A stretch of 64,000 nt of DNA, taken from positions 682,001-746,000 of the forward strand of contig JARGXX010000071.1 in the NCBI GenBank assembly GCA_030374765.1, read 5' to 3'. Both the position numbers and the translations under genes were made by a program. This document shows positions 1 to 9,276 of this stretch, in pieces (within the stretch, counting starts at the first letter, position 1; each line of letters begins with the position of its first letter). Under the pieces are notes generated by a model, which saw only the letters and a program-made list of their open reading frames with translations, was not told the DNA's origin and searched no databases. Source of the DNA: Agarophyton chilense (Eukaryota; Rhodophyta; Florideophyceae; Gracilariales; Gracilariaceae).

Positions 1-330
1 GAGTATTCGGGTTGTTTTGTGGGTACGGATTTGTTAAAATGTGCAAATCTTGAATGCCATATGCATCACACGAACGAACAATGGCAGCCAGATTGTGTGC
101 ACCTTGCACACCATCCAAGACAAAGGTAAAGTGTCGAGTGCGATTGGTCAAGACACGGGAAAACAATTGAGCTCTTGAGGGAGTGAGAGCGTCGAATAGA
201 CGAGCGTCATCTGGATGTAAGGCGCGAATATTTAGGAGGTGGGTGCGCGTCGTGGAGGTTGGGGTTGCGGGGATTGCGCTGTCGGGTGAACGTTTTGTTC
301 GGGTTGAATGGTATAGATTACATTTGGTGG
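1..330 (-). CDS. TrmH/SpoU-type tRNA/rRNA 2'-O-methyltransferase, partial (runs off left edge)
   Basis: Reading the minus strand from about 330 down to base 1 gives an open frame. It contains RALHPDDARLFDALTPS, then RTRHFTFVLDGVQGAHNLAA, then IVRSCDAYGIQDLHILTNPY. This is the start of the SPOUT methyltransferase fold of the TrmH group, where a V(L/M)E-x-V-x-x-PHN-(L/I)-x-AI-(L/I)-RT-x-DA-x-G segment (with conserved Asn and Arg) is diagnostic. Family members methylate the 2'-OH of guanosine in tRNA (Gm18) or rRNA, using S-adenosylmethionine bound in the C-terminal trefoil knot. The knot lies outside the window. No in-frame ATG was found just upstream; the frame stays open into a low-complexity Ser/Thr/Pro stretch, so the start is unassigned. 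An organelle leader or an upstream exon is possible. Confidence 0.7.
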
Positions 331-703
331 ATTCGGTGTGGGACCGGGGCGGTTGGTTTTGAAAGGGGCGATTGTGGATAGGCAGTGGGAGGGGAGACGT
401 GAAGGCGGGGTAGTCGATGGAGGGGGTCATTGGCAACAGTCTGTTTGCACCTGCGCAACGGTGACTGTGGCGACGGAGGTGACACACAATAAAAATGATG
501 AAGATGATGACGAGCGGGAGGTCTCGATGACGCTGTCACTTACTGGGATATGTATGTACAGTAACTTGACTTACAAAAGGCATATCACTGTATGTGTACA
601 AAATGCACTGCAATTTTGCGGTTTACAGAAGAAAGCGAAAGCGTGAAGCGAAAAAAGGGCGTGGGTGCTGGGAGCCATGGCGTGAGCGGTGTAGCGGTGA
701 CGA
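331..703. other. Intergenic, divergent promoter region
   Basis: This stretch lies between the minus-strand methyltransferase fragment and the plus-strand phosphodiesterase gene. It is G-rich on the plus strand and has only short, unconvincing reading frames on both strands. It probably holds both promoters; I see no recognisable RNA gene or repeat. Confidence 0.4.
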
Positions 704-912
704 ATGGCAGCAGCGTTCTCGGCGCCGTTGTTAGCGCGGAACAAGGTGGGGCGCAGAGCTAGTAGAGTTGGACGTAACCGTGCGTATACAAGGATGGGCA
801 GCCGGTACGGCGGGGACGCGCGCACTGGTCGTGGTGCGCCGACGCGCGGAGGCGCGGGTGGCGATGGAGAGGTGGACGAGTGGGGTGTGGGGAGTTGGCG
901 TTGGCGCGGGCA

Positions 913-947
<35 letters not shown>

Positions 948-1592
948 TATCGTGGAACGTGAGGCGACCGAGCAGCAGAGAGGCGACGATGAGAGCGGGG
1001 CGGACGGCGGGCGGGTCGAAGGACGCAAAGCTGTTCGTGGCTATTGGACTGGAAGATTCGATGAGGTTGCATCTGTGCGGTTTGCCACTGACACACATTC
1101 CGCGCACGGAGCACATAGATGACAAGGACTATCACATCACTCTAAACTTCATCGGGGTAGAAAGCGTGCACAAGGTGCACGACGCTCTCAAGCAGGTGAA
1201 GTTGGAGCAGGTTGAGCAATTCGAGGTGGAGGTACGGGGGGTGGGGGCGTTCCCGAACAGCGCGCTGCCGCTGACGCTGTGGGCGGGGCTGGAGCAGTCA
1301 GTGCAGCTGATGGAGCTACAGGCAAGTTTGAGCGCAACGCTCAAGGCGAACGGAGTGGCGGTGTCGGAACGCGCGACGTACACGCCGCACATCACGCTGG
1401 CGCGCGTGGTGAAGAGCGCGAGGGGGGTGGCGGCGGCAAGAGAGTTCCTTCAACGCAACGAGCGCTTCGAGGCGGGGAAGCTGCGCGTGCGCGAGGTGCT
1501 GCTAATGGAGACGGTGGTCGGCCGAGCCACGGCCAAGACGGTTGCCGCTGCACCGCGCTACGCCGTGCGCGAACGCTACGCCCTCGGCCGCC

Positions 1593-1628
<36 letters not shown>

Positions 1629-1672
1629 GTTGGTCGCGCGCGCACGCTGGAGCCGCAAGCGGAGCAGTGTAA
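704..1672 (+). CDS. 2H-superfamily RNA 2',3'-cyclic phosphodiesterase (ThpR/LigT-like)
   Basis: The 322-residue product has a core at about residues 107-275 with the two hallmark 2H motifs: HITLNF at residue ~144 and HITLAR at ~229. The two His-x-Thr pairs form the active site that opens 2',3'-cyclic phosphates on RNA ends (LigT/ThpR, AKAP7 and plant CPDase families). The start is uncertain. The first ATG (704) adds an Arg- and Gly-rich leader beginning MAAAFSAPLLARNKVGRRAS, which looks like an organelle-targeting peptide and then runs into a (GR)n tract from a CGGGCG repeat at ~904-947. A second ATG at 989 lies directly before the conserved core. The C-terminus ends in an 11-Gln run encoded by CAG repeats, beyond the catalytic fold. 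Function is inferred from family membership. Confidence 0.8.
904..947 (+). repeat. GGGCGC tandem simple repeat
   Basis: About seven units of a GGGCGC hexamer (first copies imperfect) encode alternating Gly/Arg in the leader of the phosphodiesterase gene. Such a tract is prone to slippage and would form stable structure in the 5' part of the mRNA. Confidence 0.8.
1597..1627 (+). repeat. CAG trinucleotide repeat (poly-Gln)
   Basis: Ten or so consecutive CAG units near the 3' end of the phosphodiesterase frame encode a terminal poly-Gln stretch. The purity of the codon run suggests recent slippage growth rather than selection on the protein. Confidence 0.85.
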
Positions 1673-2415
1673 AGCGACGACATCGTTTTGGTGTGGGTAT
1701 GCCTTTTTTTTATATTCTTTTTCATTTTTGCACTCGCTTTCGAAATTACAAAAAATGCCGCGCATTGGCGCTGTAATTGTGGCGCGCGCTTTCGCGTGTC
1801 AGCCACGCTGACAACACGGCGGTGGCAGAGGCGGAGGGTGTGTGTGTTAGGGCGGACGGGCGCAAGCAGCGCGCACGCACGCACGCACGCACGCACGTGT
1901 GGTACACGCGCCAAACTTGGCGCACGTGCCGCGTCGATCGAGCGCGGCCGCACACAGGCGTGCAAAGAAACGACATGCGACGCGCGACGTGCGGCGTGAG
2001 CGCCGTCCCGCTGCTTTGGTGTGCGCTGCGCTAAGTAACCCACGCGAATGCGCTCTCGACTTCGCGCGCCCCACACCCTTTCCCCCCGACCCCCCCCTTC
2101 TTTGCCCCCTCCTCCTTCCCTCCACCGCTCCCCACCCGTTGTCCGTAACCGCCGCGCTTGCTTCAGCCCACTCGTTTCCTCTTTTACATCTGTTTCCACT
2201 TGCGCTTCACGCTGCACCGCCTTGCGCTTCGCTCTCCGTCGGCCTTTTGGCTCCGACCCTTAGCGCCACCTTCTTCAACAACAGCTAGCTCCCTTCTTTC
2301 CTTCACCAGTACCGCCGCACCCTCCCATACCGCACCCTTTCTCCTTCCTCCTTCCTCCAACCCCCTCCCCCCCCCCGCTTTTCTCTTCCCTCCCGCCGCG
2401 TGAGTGTTTGCCGCC
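1673..2415. promoter_or_regulatory. GC-rich intergenic and pyrimidine-rich 5' leader of the kinase gene
   Basis: This 740-bp gap contains a (GCAC)n run at ~1870-1900 and, from ~2050 to 2400, a strongly C/T-rich plus strand with long CCCCCC and TTCCTCC runs leading to the kinase ATG. Many overlapping open frames exist on both strands because the sequence is GC-rich, but none resembles a protein. I read it as 3' UTR, promoter and pyrimidine-rich 5' UTR. Confidence 0.5.
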
Positions 2416-4245
2416 ATGCGTAACTCAAAGTCGCACTTGTTCGGCCGCAAGCATCAGCCTTATGACTCCGAAAATATGAGAGACAACCGTCGTAAGCATC
2501 ACAACCATAACAACCACCGCAACCATCACCACCAACACCAGCACCAACATCACAATCACCATCAGAACAACCATGCGCCTCCCCCCCCCGATGCGAGTCG
2601 CTCCCGCATCGGTCTCAGCATGGCCCTCAAAGGCCTGCTAGGTGCTCGCCGTGAGCACTCACCCGTCGCGCACGATGACGCCGTCTTCAAGTGGGGAAAC
2701 AAGCGCCGCCAGGTGTTTGGAGCCCGAGCCGCCAATGCGCACGACGCCTCGTTGCTGTCGTCGTCTTCAGCACTGTCCAGCGACGCCCCGCCGCTCAGAT
2801 ACTCCAACGCCAACCTGCACGTCGCAGGCTGGCTCACTAAACGTGGCAAAAGGCTAGGATCTCGCGTCGATCGATTCTTCGAGCTTAACGGAAGCGTGCT
2901 CAGTAACGCCCGTACCGAACATTCAGTGCCAACCTGGACTGTCAATGTTCGAGGTAGTAAGGTTTTAGCAGGCCCTGGCAGAGAAATTATCTTTAAGGTT
3001 GACAAGTCTTTCACCAGCTTTTTCGCCCCCACCGATGAGTTGCATGACAAGTGGATCAAGGCACTGCAGGCCGTGTGTGCCGCTGTGACCGACTATTATG
3101 ACTTTGGAAAAGTCATTGGTCGAGGTGCTTACTCTGAAGTTTATCTGGCAAGGGATAAGCAACGAAATGAACTGTGCGCTATCAAGGTGTTGGAACGTTC
3201 CAACACAGAACATGCCAAGTTAATTGACCGTGAACTGGAGGTCCTGCGACTGCTGAATCACCAGAACATTGTACAAATCTACGACATTTTCGACTCGGCG
3301 CGTGAAACATTCGTGGTGATGGAATATTTAGCTGGCGGCGAACTGCTGGAAATGATCACTGAAAATGATCATTTGTCCGAGAAAAACTCCAAGCAAGTGA
3401 TTCGCGAGGTGTTACAAGCCGTGCACTATCTTCACGCCCGGGGTATTGTACATAGAGATGTGAAGCCTGAAAACATCTTGTGCGTGAATCGTGCATGGCC
3501 GCTGCGTGTGAAAATTACCGACTTTGGGCTGTCCAAGAGTGTTGGGGGGACGGATGGCGAGACGGACCGCGTGATGCGCTCACAGTGCGGCACGGCGTAT
3601 TATCTAGCGCCGGAGATAGCAAACAGCCTTCCTTATGGAAAGCCAGTTGACCTTTGGGCATGTGGGGTGGTGCTATTTGTGATGCTTGCTGGAAAGTTTC
3701 CGTTCTACGGCAAATCGGGCGACAAGTTTATGAGACGGTTACGCGCAGGGGTGCGCTTCCCCAAGGAGGAGTGGAGTGGGATTTCGGCTGATGCCAAGGC
3801 GTTGGTTCGCGGATTGCTGGACCCGAGCCCTGCGTCGAGACTGACTGCGGCGCAGGCGCTTCAACACCGGTGGTTGGTGGACGAGGAGGATGTTACAGCG
3901 TCTTCGATGCCTTCAAAAGCGATTGTGGACTCGCAGCACAGGGCGCAACGTCGATTTAACGCGGCTACGGAGCCGCTCTCTCTGCAGCTTGGACAGTTTT
4001 CGGTGTCTAATCGACGCTCTATGACGAGGGGCGGGACGGAGCTGTCGGTGGGAGAGGAGGCGGAGGTGGTACGAACGGACGAGCAGGAGGAGATGGAGAT
4101 GGAGGAGGAGGAGGAGGAGGAGGAGGAAGTGCAACAGGGGCGGGATTACGCGTTTGTAGACGATGTGGTAGAGGACAACAAGAGCGAGGTGCTGTTTGAG
4201 CAACAAGTGCCGTCAGGAGCGGCCGGGGTGGGGGGCGATGTATGA
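2416..4245 (+). CDS. PH-domain Ser/Thr protein kinase, CAMK group
   Basis: The 609-residue protein begins at an ATG in strong context (GCCGCCATGC); the GTG 12 bases upstream is not needed. Order of parts: an Asn/His-rich low-complexity leader (~15-50); a pleckstrin-homology domain (~132-222, opening HVAGWLTKRGKRLGSRVDRFF); and a complete kinase domain (~226-486). The kinase has Gly loop GRGAYSEVYLA, catalytic Lys in CAIKVLE (~257), HRDVKPEN (~346), DFG (~369), APE (~398) and a GVVLFVMLAGKFPFYG segment typical of CaMK-like kinases. The tail is acidic, with a 10-Glu run from GAG repeats. No calmodulin-binding site is obvious. The PH domain suggests recruitment to phosphoinositide membranes, loosely like protein kinase D without its C1 domains. 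The substrate is unknown. All catalytic residues are present, so it should be active. Confidence 0.88.
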   Translation: MRNSKSHLFGRKHQPYDSENMRDNRRKHHNHNNHRNHHHQHQHQHHNHHQNNHAPPPPDASRSRIGLSMALKGLLGARREHSPVAHDDAVFKWGNKRRQVFGARAANAHDASLLSSSSALSSDAPPLRYSNANLHVAGWLTKRGKRLGSRVDRFFELNGSVLSNARTEHSVPTWTVNVRGSKVLAGPGREIIFKVDKSFTSFFAPTDELHDKWIKALQAVCAAVTDYYDFGKVIGRGAYSEVYLARDKQRNELCAIKVLERSNTEHAKLIDRELEVLRLLNHQNIVQIYDIFDSARETFVVMEYLAGGELLEMITENDHLSEKNSKQVIREVLQAVHYLHARGIVHRDVKPENILCVNRAWPLRVKITDFGLSKSVGGTDGETDRVMRSQCGTAYYLAPEIANSLPYGKPVDLWACGVVLFVMLAGKFPFYGKSGDKFMRRLRAGVRFPKEEWSGISADAKALVRGLLDPSPASRLTAAQALQHRWLVDEEDVTASSMPSKAIVDSQHRAQRRFNAATEPLSLQLGQFSVSNRRSMTRGGTELSVGEEAEVVRTDEQEEMEMEEEEEEEEEVQQGRDYAFVDDVVEDNKSEVLFEQQVPSGAAGVGGDV

Positions 4246-5472
4246 TGATGTGAATGTGTGTTGTGATTGAAAATGTGTTATTTTTTTGGAGGTGGATTTT
4301 ATATTTTTGTAAACTGGTATTTGCCAGAGCGAGGGGGAACGCGGTCGCGTGCGTGGCGCGTTGGCGTGGATGCACGGACGCGTGTTGGAGCCAGCTAGAA
4401 ATTCGCTAGCTAGCAGTGTGCGCTCGCCACTAGCGTCTATGCTTACACACTCCTGCCACAGCCGCCGTAGACGCAAGCGGCACACAGCCGCCGGTGGGGA
4501 CGCGCAGAGGCGCGGGAATTCGCGCCGCGGCTCCCGGCCGCCACAACCGAGCACCTGTGAGTTGAAGGCGGCCGCCTGTGCGTGTGAATGCTCGCCTTGC
4601 GAGAGAAGCGCGCGCCTTGTCGAGAGGTAAAGGGTTAACCCTACCGCTGCATGGCATGCACTACGCGTGCCGCTCGCGCCCACCCCACAATCTTCATCAC
4701 CACCAGCCATGCGCCCTATCCAACGCGCCCATCTCCCTTGCCATACTCTTTCCTCGCGCTTTCAAGACGACTCGCTCACGTTGCGTCGCCGCGCGTCGCG
4801 TCGCCTGTCATGCGCCCCTATGCACTCCCGCCTCGCGCTTTTGCTACCGCCGTCGCTTTCGCCGCCCCCCGTCGCGGCCACTATCGATACGCGGCGCGAC
4901 CACTATCGCGGTTGTATACCGCTCGTATACACCCTCCGCGACGAGTCTTCCGGCGCCTGCGTAAGTTAACTTACCGATGCGATGCGCTTCGTCACCCCGT
5001 CACCGTCGCTTTGTCGATTCGACGCCGTGTCACCTGCACGCCACTCGTGCTACCGTTTCTAATTTGTCTCGGCCCCGTGACGAGACTCTCGTCTCCACCT
5101 ACGTATCCATAGAGTTACCCTTCGTGCATCACGCCCCGATACTTCAATTGCAAAATGTGTCCGTCACTCCCAATGATCCGCAGTAGAGCCGTGATGCACC
5201 CTACCGCTCTAATGTTTACCCCGCTGTTGCCGCCACTCGCACTCTGCAGATCCCATCCTTCACCTAAACGTTACTTACTCCAATTCGAACCAAAGCCGTC
5301 GTTGTTCGCCTCAATACTTTCATTTGTGCCGCTCACCATTACTTCAAAAGCCCCCCTCCATCGTTCATTCATGGGCCCCTTGTCTCCCTCCTCACAACCA
5401 GCTTCTATCGTCCTGCTCATTGCTCCATCCACGTGAAGTGCTTGCTGTACATCACACAGAACACGCCTCAAA
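4246..5472. other. Intergenic, pyrimidine-rich upstream region of Cys-rich gene A
   Basis: The 1.2-kb gap after the kinase gene changes at ~4640 into C/T-rich plus-strand sequence that continues to the ATG at 5473. Long but protein-poor frames (for example 4651-5112) reflect this composition. I see no conserved protein, RNA gene or repeat family, and read it as promoter and long 5' UTR. Confidence 0.4.
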
Positions 5473-6477
5473 ATGGAGTCAAGGTTTCTTGTATTTTTTG
5501 CGGCTATCATACACGTCATCATTGTCTCTGCCTATGTCACGGCGCAGTATATCGACATACCCGATCCTTCAGGCTGTGTTGTCACAGACACCGAGTGCCC
5601 GTGCTCAATTATCACTCCGCCAGGAGCATGTATGAACCATCAAGGTGCCGAAATGTGCACCATGGGACCCTGCAAGCCATCATATCGCTGTGACTGCATG
5701 GGCTATGAATTGTGCAAGACATCTCCATGTGCCTTGTACACCACCGACATTGCCACATCGCCCGATCTCACAACTCCTTTCGAATGTCACCTCACGCCTG
5801 CCGCTGGAATATGCACCGACTACAGCCATATCATAGACACTGTGGAGGCTGTGGGTTACGCCGCCGCGGAAGTGAGCCTGATGCATGGTGCCACCCTTCG
5901 TTTGCAGGGCGATTCGTCGAGCGCAGTGCATTCCATCGAGAAGGATACTGCGGAGGTTGCTGACGCGTTGAACACGATCGACCCTTCTATGGCGCAAGTT
6001 ACAGGTCAGGAGAGAAAGGAGATTGAGAAACAAGCTCGCGTCGTCACCGAGTCCCTGGCAGAAGCTCGTCGCCTACAAGAAGTGTCAGCCGCACTGCACA
6101 CCAAGTTGCACACCATTTCCGCCCTCATTGAGGGAAATCGCAGTGTTGCTTTGGAAGCTTCCAGCAGTGCGTCCGAAGCCGAAAAGAAGTTGAAACAGGC
6201 GCAAACTCAGAGTGCCGCTGAACGTCGCAGCTGCACTGAGTGTCCTGCATTGAAGGCTACTATCGAAGAGTCTACAAGGGCTCGCCGCAACGCAGCCTCT
6301 CAAGGAGGACATGACGCAAGAGGCACTCGTGGGGAGGATGAAGGAATTAGAAAACACGATTTACTCATTCGCGAAAACCGATTTAGATCGATCGAAGCGA
6401 AAACAAAACTCTTGACAAAGGTTAACGCCATCGTAGCTAGGATGGGCACACCTCGCAATGATGCGTCACAAGACTAG
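5473..6477 (+). CDS. Secreted Cys-rich/coiled-coil protein A (paralogue of the gene at 9277)
   Basis: I do not recognise this family. The 334-residue product starts with a clear signal peptide (hydrophobic FLVFFAAIIHVIIVSAYVTA). It is followed by a compact module of about ten cysteines (~35-90) including TECPC, GPCKPSYRCDCMGYELC and SPCALY, and two more cysteines near residues 103 and 114. The rest (~125-330) is largely Ala/Glu/Lys/Arg-rich helix with coiled-coil character and a late CTEC pair (~245). No transmembrane segment follows the signal, so the protein should be exported: an N-terminal disulphide-rich head on a helical stalk. A second gene of the same design lies 2.8 kb away, so the pair arose by local duplication. 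A cell-wall or extracellular-matrix role is a guess. Confidence 0.8.
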   Translation: MESRFLVFFAAIIHVIIVSAYVTAQYIDIPDPSGCVVTDTECPCSIITPPGACMNHQGAEMCTMGPCKPSYRCDCMGYELCKTSPCALYTTDIATSPDLTTPFECHLTPAAGICTDYSHIIDTVEAVGYAAAEVSLMHGATLRLQGDSSSAVHSIEKDTAEVADALNTIDPSMAQVTGQERKEIEKQARVVTESLAEARRLQEVSAALHTKLHTISALIEGNRSVALEASSSASEAEKKLKQAQTQSAAERRSCTECPALKATIEESTRARRNAASQGGHDARGTRGEDEGIRKHDLLIRENRFRSIEAKTKLLTKVNAIVARMGTPRNDASQD

Positions 6478-7133
6478 ATATTTGGACGATACTTTGCAAT
6501 CTGTAGTGGTGCATAATGAAGAAGCCCCGCGGGCATGGTAATGCTGCCTAGATCTCTAGCCTCGTAGAATAGGTATGGGAGGCTGGAATCTTGAATATTT
6601 CCTCATCTTTTCTCCCACTAAACAGCTTCAAACAGCGACGTTTAGACAGTGATCGCACTAATCTCACCAACGCCCGATTCCGAATTTGGATCGCGCTTAC
6701 GCTTGCGTACAGGTACAGAATCAGAATCCATCACATTTCTTCCGAGACGAGGTCAAAGTTTCCCATGCTGCTTTCCCGGGGGAGCAGTTTGTTGAGGAAT
6801 CATGTTCGTCTCGTCATATTAGTTTTGGAATCAAAACAAATGTTTTCTGGAACACAGTAGTCTGAGAAAAGAAACCTACTCAGCACAAGCCCAGGGCTTT
6901 CAGCTACTGCAAAAGTTCAGAAAAGTTCCAACACAGATGTACCATAGGGATCTCGGCTCTCGTTCATTTCATATGGGCGTTTCTTATTACTGCGGATGAG
7001 GACATTAGAAATGCCTGAGCACTCTCTTGCTTTCGCACGATCACACGCTGATGAGACATTAGACTAGAATGGGTTCAGGGGGATTGCAAGTGTCAAATAA
7101 TGGGTCGAGTTACAATAAAAAAGTGGTAAGACT
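6478..7133. other. Intergenic between convergent genes
   Basis: This is the space between the 3' ends of Cys-rich gene A (plus) and the lipase gene (minus). Frames are short and no motif or repeat stands out. It presumably holds both 3' UTRs. Confidence 0.35.
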
Positions 7134-8072
7134 CTAACTGAAAACGGAATTCAGAAACTCAACAACGCTCTCAAAGAATTTTTCACTTCCCATCTCAGGT
7201 TTCTCGTTAAACGTTTCGTGGAAAGCGTCATCAATCTTGACAAGTTTCGCATTACCCTTCTCATTAATAGCATTTACAAGTTTCTCGCTTCCCTCAATGC
7301 GAACAACCTTGTCGCCACCCCCATGTAGCACGAGCACCGGTACAGTATTAAGAACGCATTCCGGCTCTTCTTTCACAGCTTCCAAGACGGTAGTTCCGTA
7401 CGTGAGTAGATCAGTCCCGACGCCAACGCTTACTTTATCATGTACGAGTGGATCTTTAACGTATGCTTCGACAGCTTCTTCGTTTCTACACAAATCCGAG
7501 GGACGTATGCCCACTCCTTTAGTCAAGGCTCTAGTCCCTGGAATTCGACAAAGATACGGAGCGACTGGTTGCAACGCCTTATTCAAGAAACCGGAAACGA
7601 CAACTTCGACAGCTGGAGCACTGAGTATAACACCACTCAATTTTCCAGAGCCCTCAGGAACTAGACAGTCCTTCTTTGTCATGGCAGCGGCCGCGATAAT
7701 GCCACCCATAGAATGACCACCCAAAACAACGCTTGCATTAGTCCCGCACTTGAGCGAAAGATGCGGTAGAATAAGATTATATAAATCATCAACATAGTCG
7801 GTTATCTGTCTCGCAGCTCCTTTCGAACCTTGTGACTTTCCATGGCTCCTCATATCGTATGACAGTATTGCAGTTACTGACGAAACGCGAGCTAAAAGTA
7901 TCTCCGCAAATTTTCTGTAACGAGCGGAATGTTCACAGATTCCATGGTTCCAAACGAGTAATTTCGGGTTCTCAACTTGCGGAGACGAAACTCTTGTCCA
8001 AATTACAACATGAAGATTGGGTTGATTAGGGTCACGATACTCAAGCAGTTCCGTTTCTTCGTGGAGCGGCAT
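7134..8072 (-). CDS. Monoacylglycerol-lipase-like serine hydrolase (alpha/beta fold)
   Basis: The 312-residue product matches the Hydrolase_4/monoglyceride lipase group, usually ~280-320 residues. Visible landmarks are the oxyanion HG motif in NHGICEHS (~42-49), the SYDMRSHGKSQG segment (~71-82) typical of MGL and lysophospholipases, the nucleophile elbow GGHSMGG (Ser ~121), the acid in HGGGDKVV (Asp ~254) and the catalytic His in DDAFHETFNE (~285). The triad is complete. The likely reaction is hydrolysis of monoacylglycerol or a related lipid ester. The start chosen is the ATG at 8072; a GTG 30 bases upstream adds ten non-conserved residues. No signal peptide is seen, so it is probably cytosolic or peripheral on membranes. 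It sits between the two Cys-rich paralogues in opposite orientation. Confidence 0.85.
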   Translation of the reverse strand: MPLHEETELLEYRDPNQPNLHVVIWTRVSSPQVENPKLLVWNHGICEHSARYRKFAEILLARVSSVTAILSYDMRSHGKSQGSKGAARQITDYVDDLYNLILPHLSLKCGTNASVVLGGHSMGGIIAAAAMTKKDCLVPEGSGKLSGVILSAPAVEVVVSGFLNKALQPVAPYLCRIPGTRALTKGVGIRPSDLCRNEEAVEAYVKDPLVHDKVSVGVGTDLLTYGTTVLEAVKEEPECVLNTVPVLVLHGGGDKVVRIEGSEKLVNAINEKGNAKLVKIDDAFHETFNEKPEMGSEKFFESVVEFLNSVFS

Positions 8073-9276
8073 GATTGAGATAAGCGTTTGTTCTAGATGC
8101 ACTTTCGATGCAACGGTGTAAGTCTGATTGTAAAAAGGTGGAGGGATCGAGTTTGTGACTAGCTAATAAAGGGATAAGGGTGATAACTCAACCCAAAGCC
8201 AAGGCAGGATGGTTGGCTTACCAACTGTACAGATGACGTGACCATGGACCCGTTTCGCCAATCCACAACAAGCTAGAGCAGGGCTCATCCAAACTTTCCC
8301 TTGAAAATTAGATTATCTTTTAGCTTTTCAGTCATCGCCGCGTGACTACAGCCGAGTTGACCGTAGGGTTGCATTGTGCATCGTGACTGGCTCATCACAG
8401 TTGACCCGACCAACTGTGATGATCCAGTCACGATGCAACCCTTACCCGCGGAGGACCTCTGATCCTTCCGAGGCCTTCTTTCCCCAGAGTCGCACCGCCT
8501 GCCACCGTCCCATCCACCCCAATCTCCGCCTGTTTCCCTCCTGTTGTGTTCGGTCCAGACCTATCGCTTCAGCTCTGTCGCAGCGAAACGGACTCGGATT
8601 CAAAACCCCGCACATCACCTCAGCAGCTGTGTGTAATTCGCGCTTCCCTTGGGTAGACAATCTCACAGAAGCATTTTAATTCATCGGAGACCGCTTCTGG
8701 ATACATCTGAGCAACTTCATCCTCAATGCACAAGATGAACAATTCGTGAGACTTTTCTTTACCTTGTCTGAATTGACGTGCCTTCCAGTCTGTAGAACCC
8801 CCCAGCTTCGGGCCATGAGTCAATTTTGTGAGCGCCGTTTCCGCGGCCCATTGCTGACATCAGTTCAAGACTACACTCGCTGCCAGTTTCACAGAGTTGT
8901 GTAAGTGCTCCCTGCGCTCTGTCAAATTCATTTCAACATCAGCTACATCCAGCCGGCGCAAAGTGACGAATCGCGCTAAGCACTTTCGGATTAAACACGC
9001 CGTCCATCAACCTGGCTCCAATTTCCGTTCCCCTCCCTCAAGACCGGAGACTAGCAGGGGCAAGATCTCTTTGTCACATTGCGTCACTTTTTTTCGCAAA
9101 CACAACTGCGAAGAATGCTTCGAATCAATCATCTCATCTTCACCCTAATTGTGAACAGATTTTGCATACTTAAGCCGGGGTAGCTAGCCTCATGACCCTC
9201 ATACACTTTCCATATCTGCGTATCAAACTCATTGTTCAGTCCAACAATACATAGCATCACCCGCCTGGAACCAATC
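8073..9276. other. Divergent intergenic region of lipase and Cys-rich gene B
   Basis: This 1.2-kb gap contains the long hairpin at 8365-8442 (listed separately). A minus-strand open stretch at ~8620-8820 encodes a plausible-looking segment (HELFILCIEDEVAQMYPEAV) without recognisable homology. It could be a small exon or a gene relic. Nothing else stands out. Confidence 0.3.
8365..8442. repeat. Long near-perfect inverted repeat (hairpin, 7-nt loop)
   Basis: Left arm 8365-8403 and right arm 8411-8442 are reverse complements over ~32 bp around a 7-base loop (ACCCGAC). The left arm carries one 7-base insertion (TGTGCAT) and there is one mismatch. The stem includes GTGACTGG/CCAGTCAC and CATCACAGTTG/CAACTGTGATG. 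The size resembles a small-RNA precursor or a tiny palindromic MITE. It lies in non-coding DNA. Confidence 0.75.

Noticed and set aside
1870-1900. CRISPR-like or satellite array
   Set aside because: Only a short GCAC simple repeat; no spacer structure anywhere in the window supports a CRISPR array.
571-2288. Numerous overlapping 60-210-codon open frames on both strands in the GC-rich block
   Set aside because: They arise from high GC and simple repeats, overlap the phosphodiesterase gene or non-coding DNA, and have low-complexity Arg/Pro/Ala composition with no domain.
4651-5112. 153-codon plus-strand frame rich in Pro, Arg and Thr
   Set aside because: It lies in a C/T-biased stretch where all three plus frames are open for long distances; no motif, and composition follows the DNA bias.
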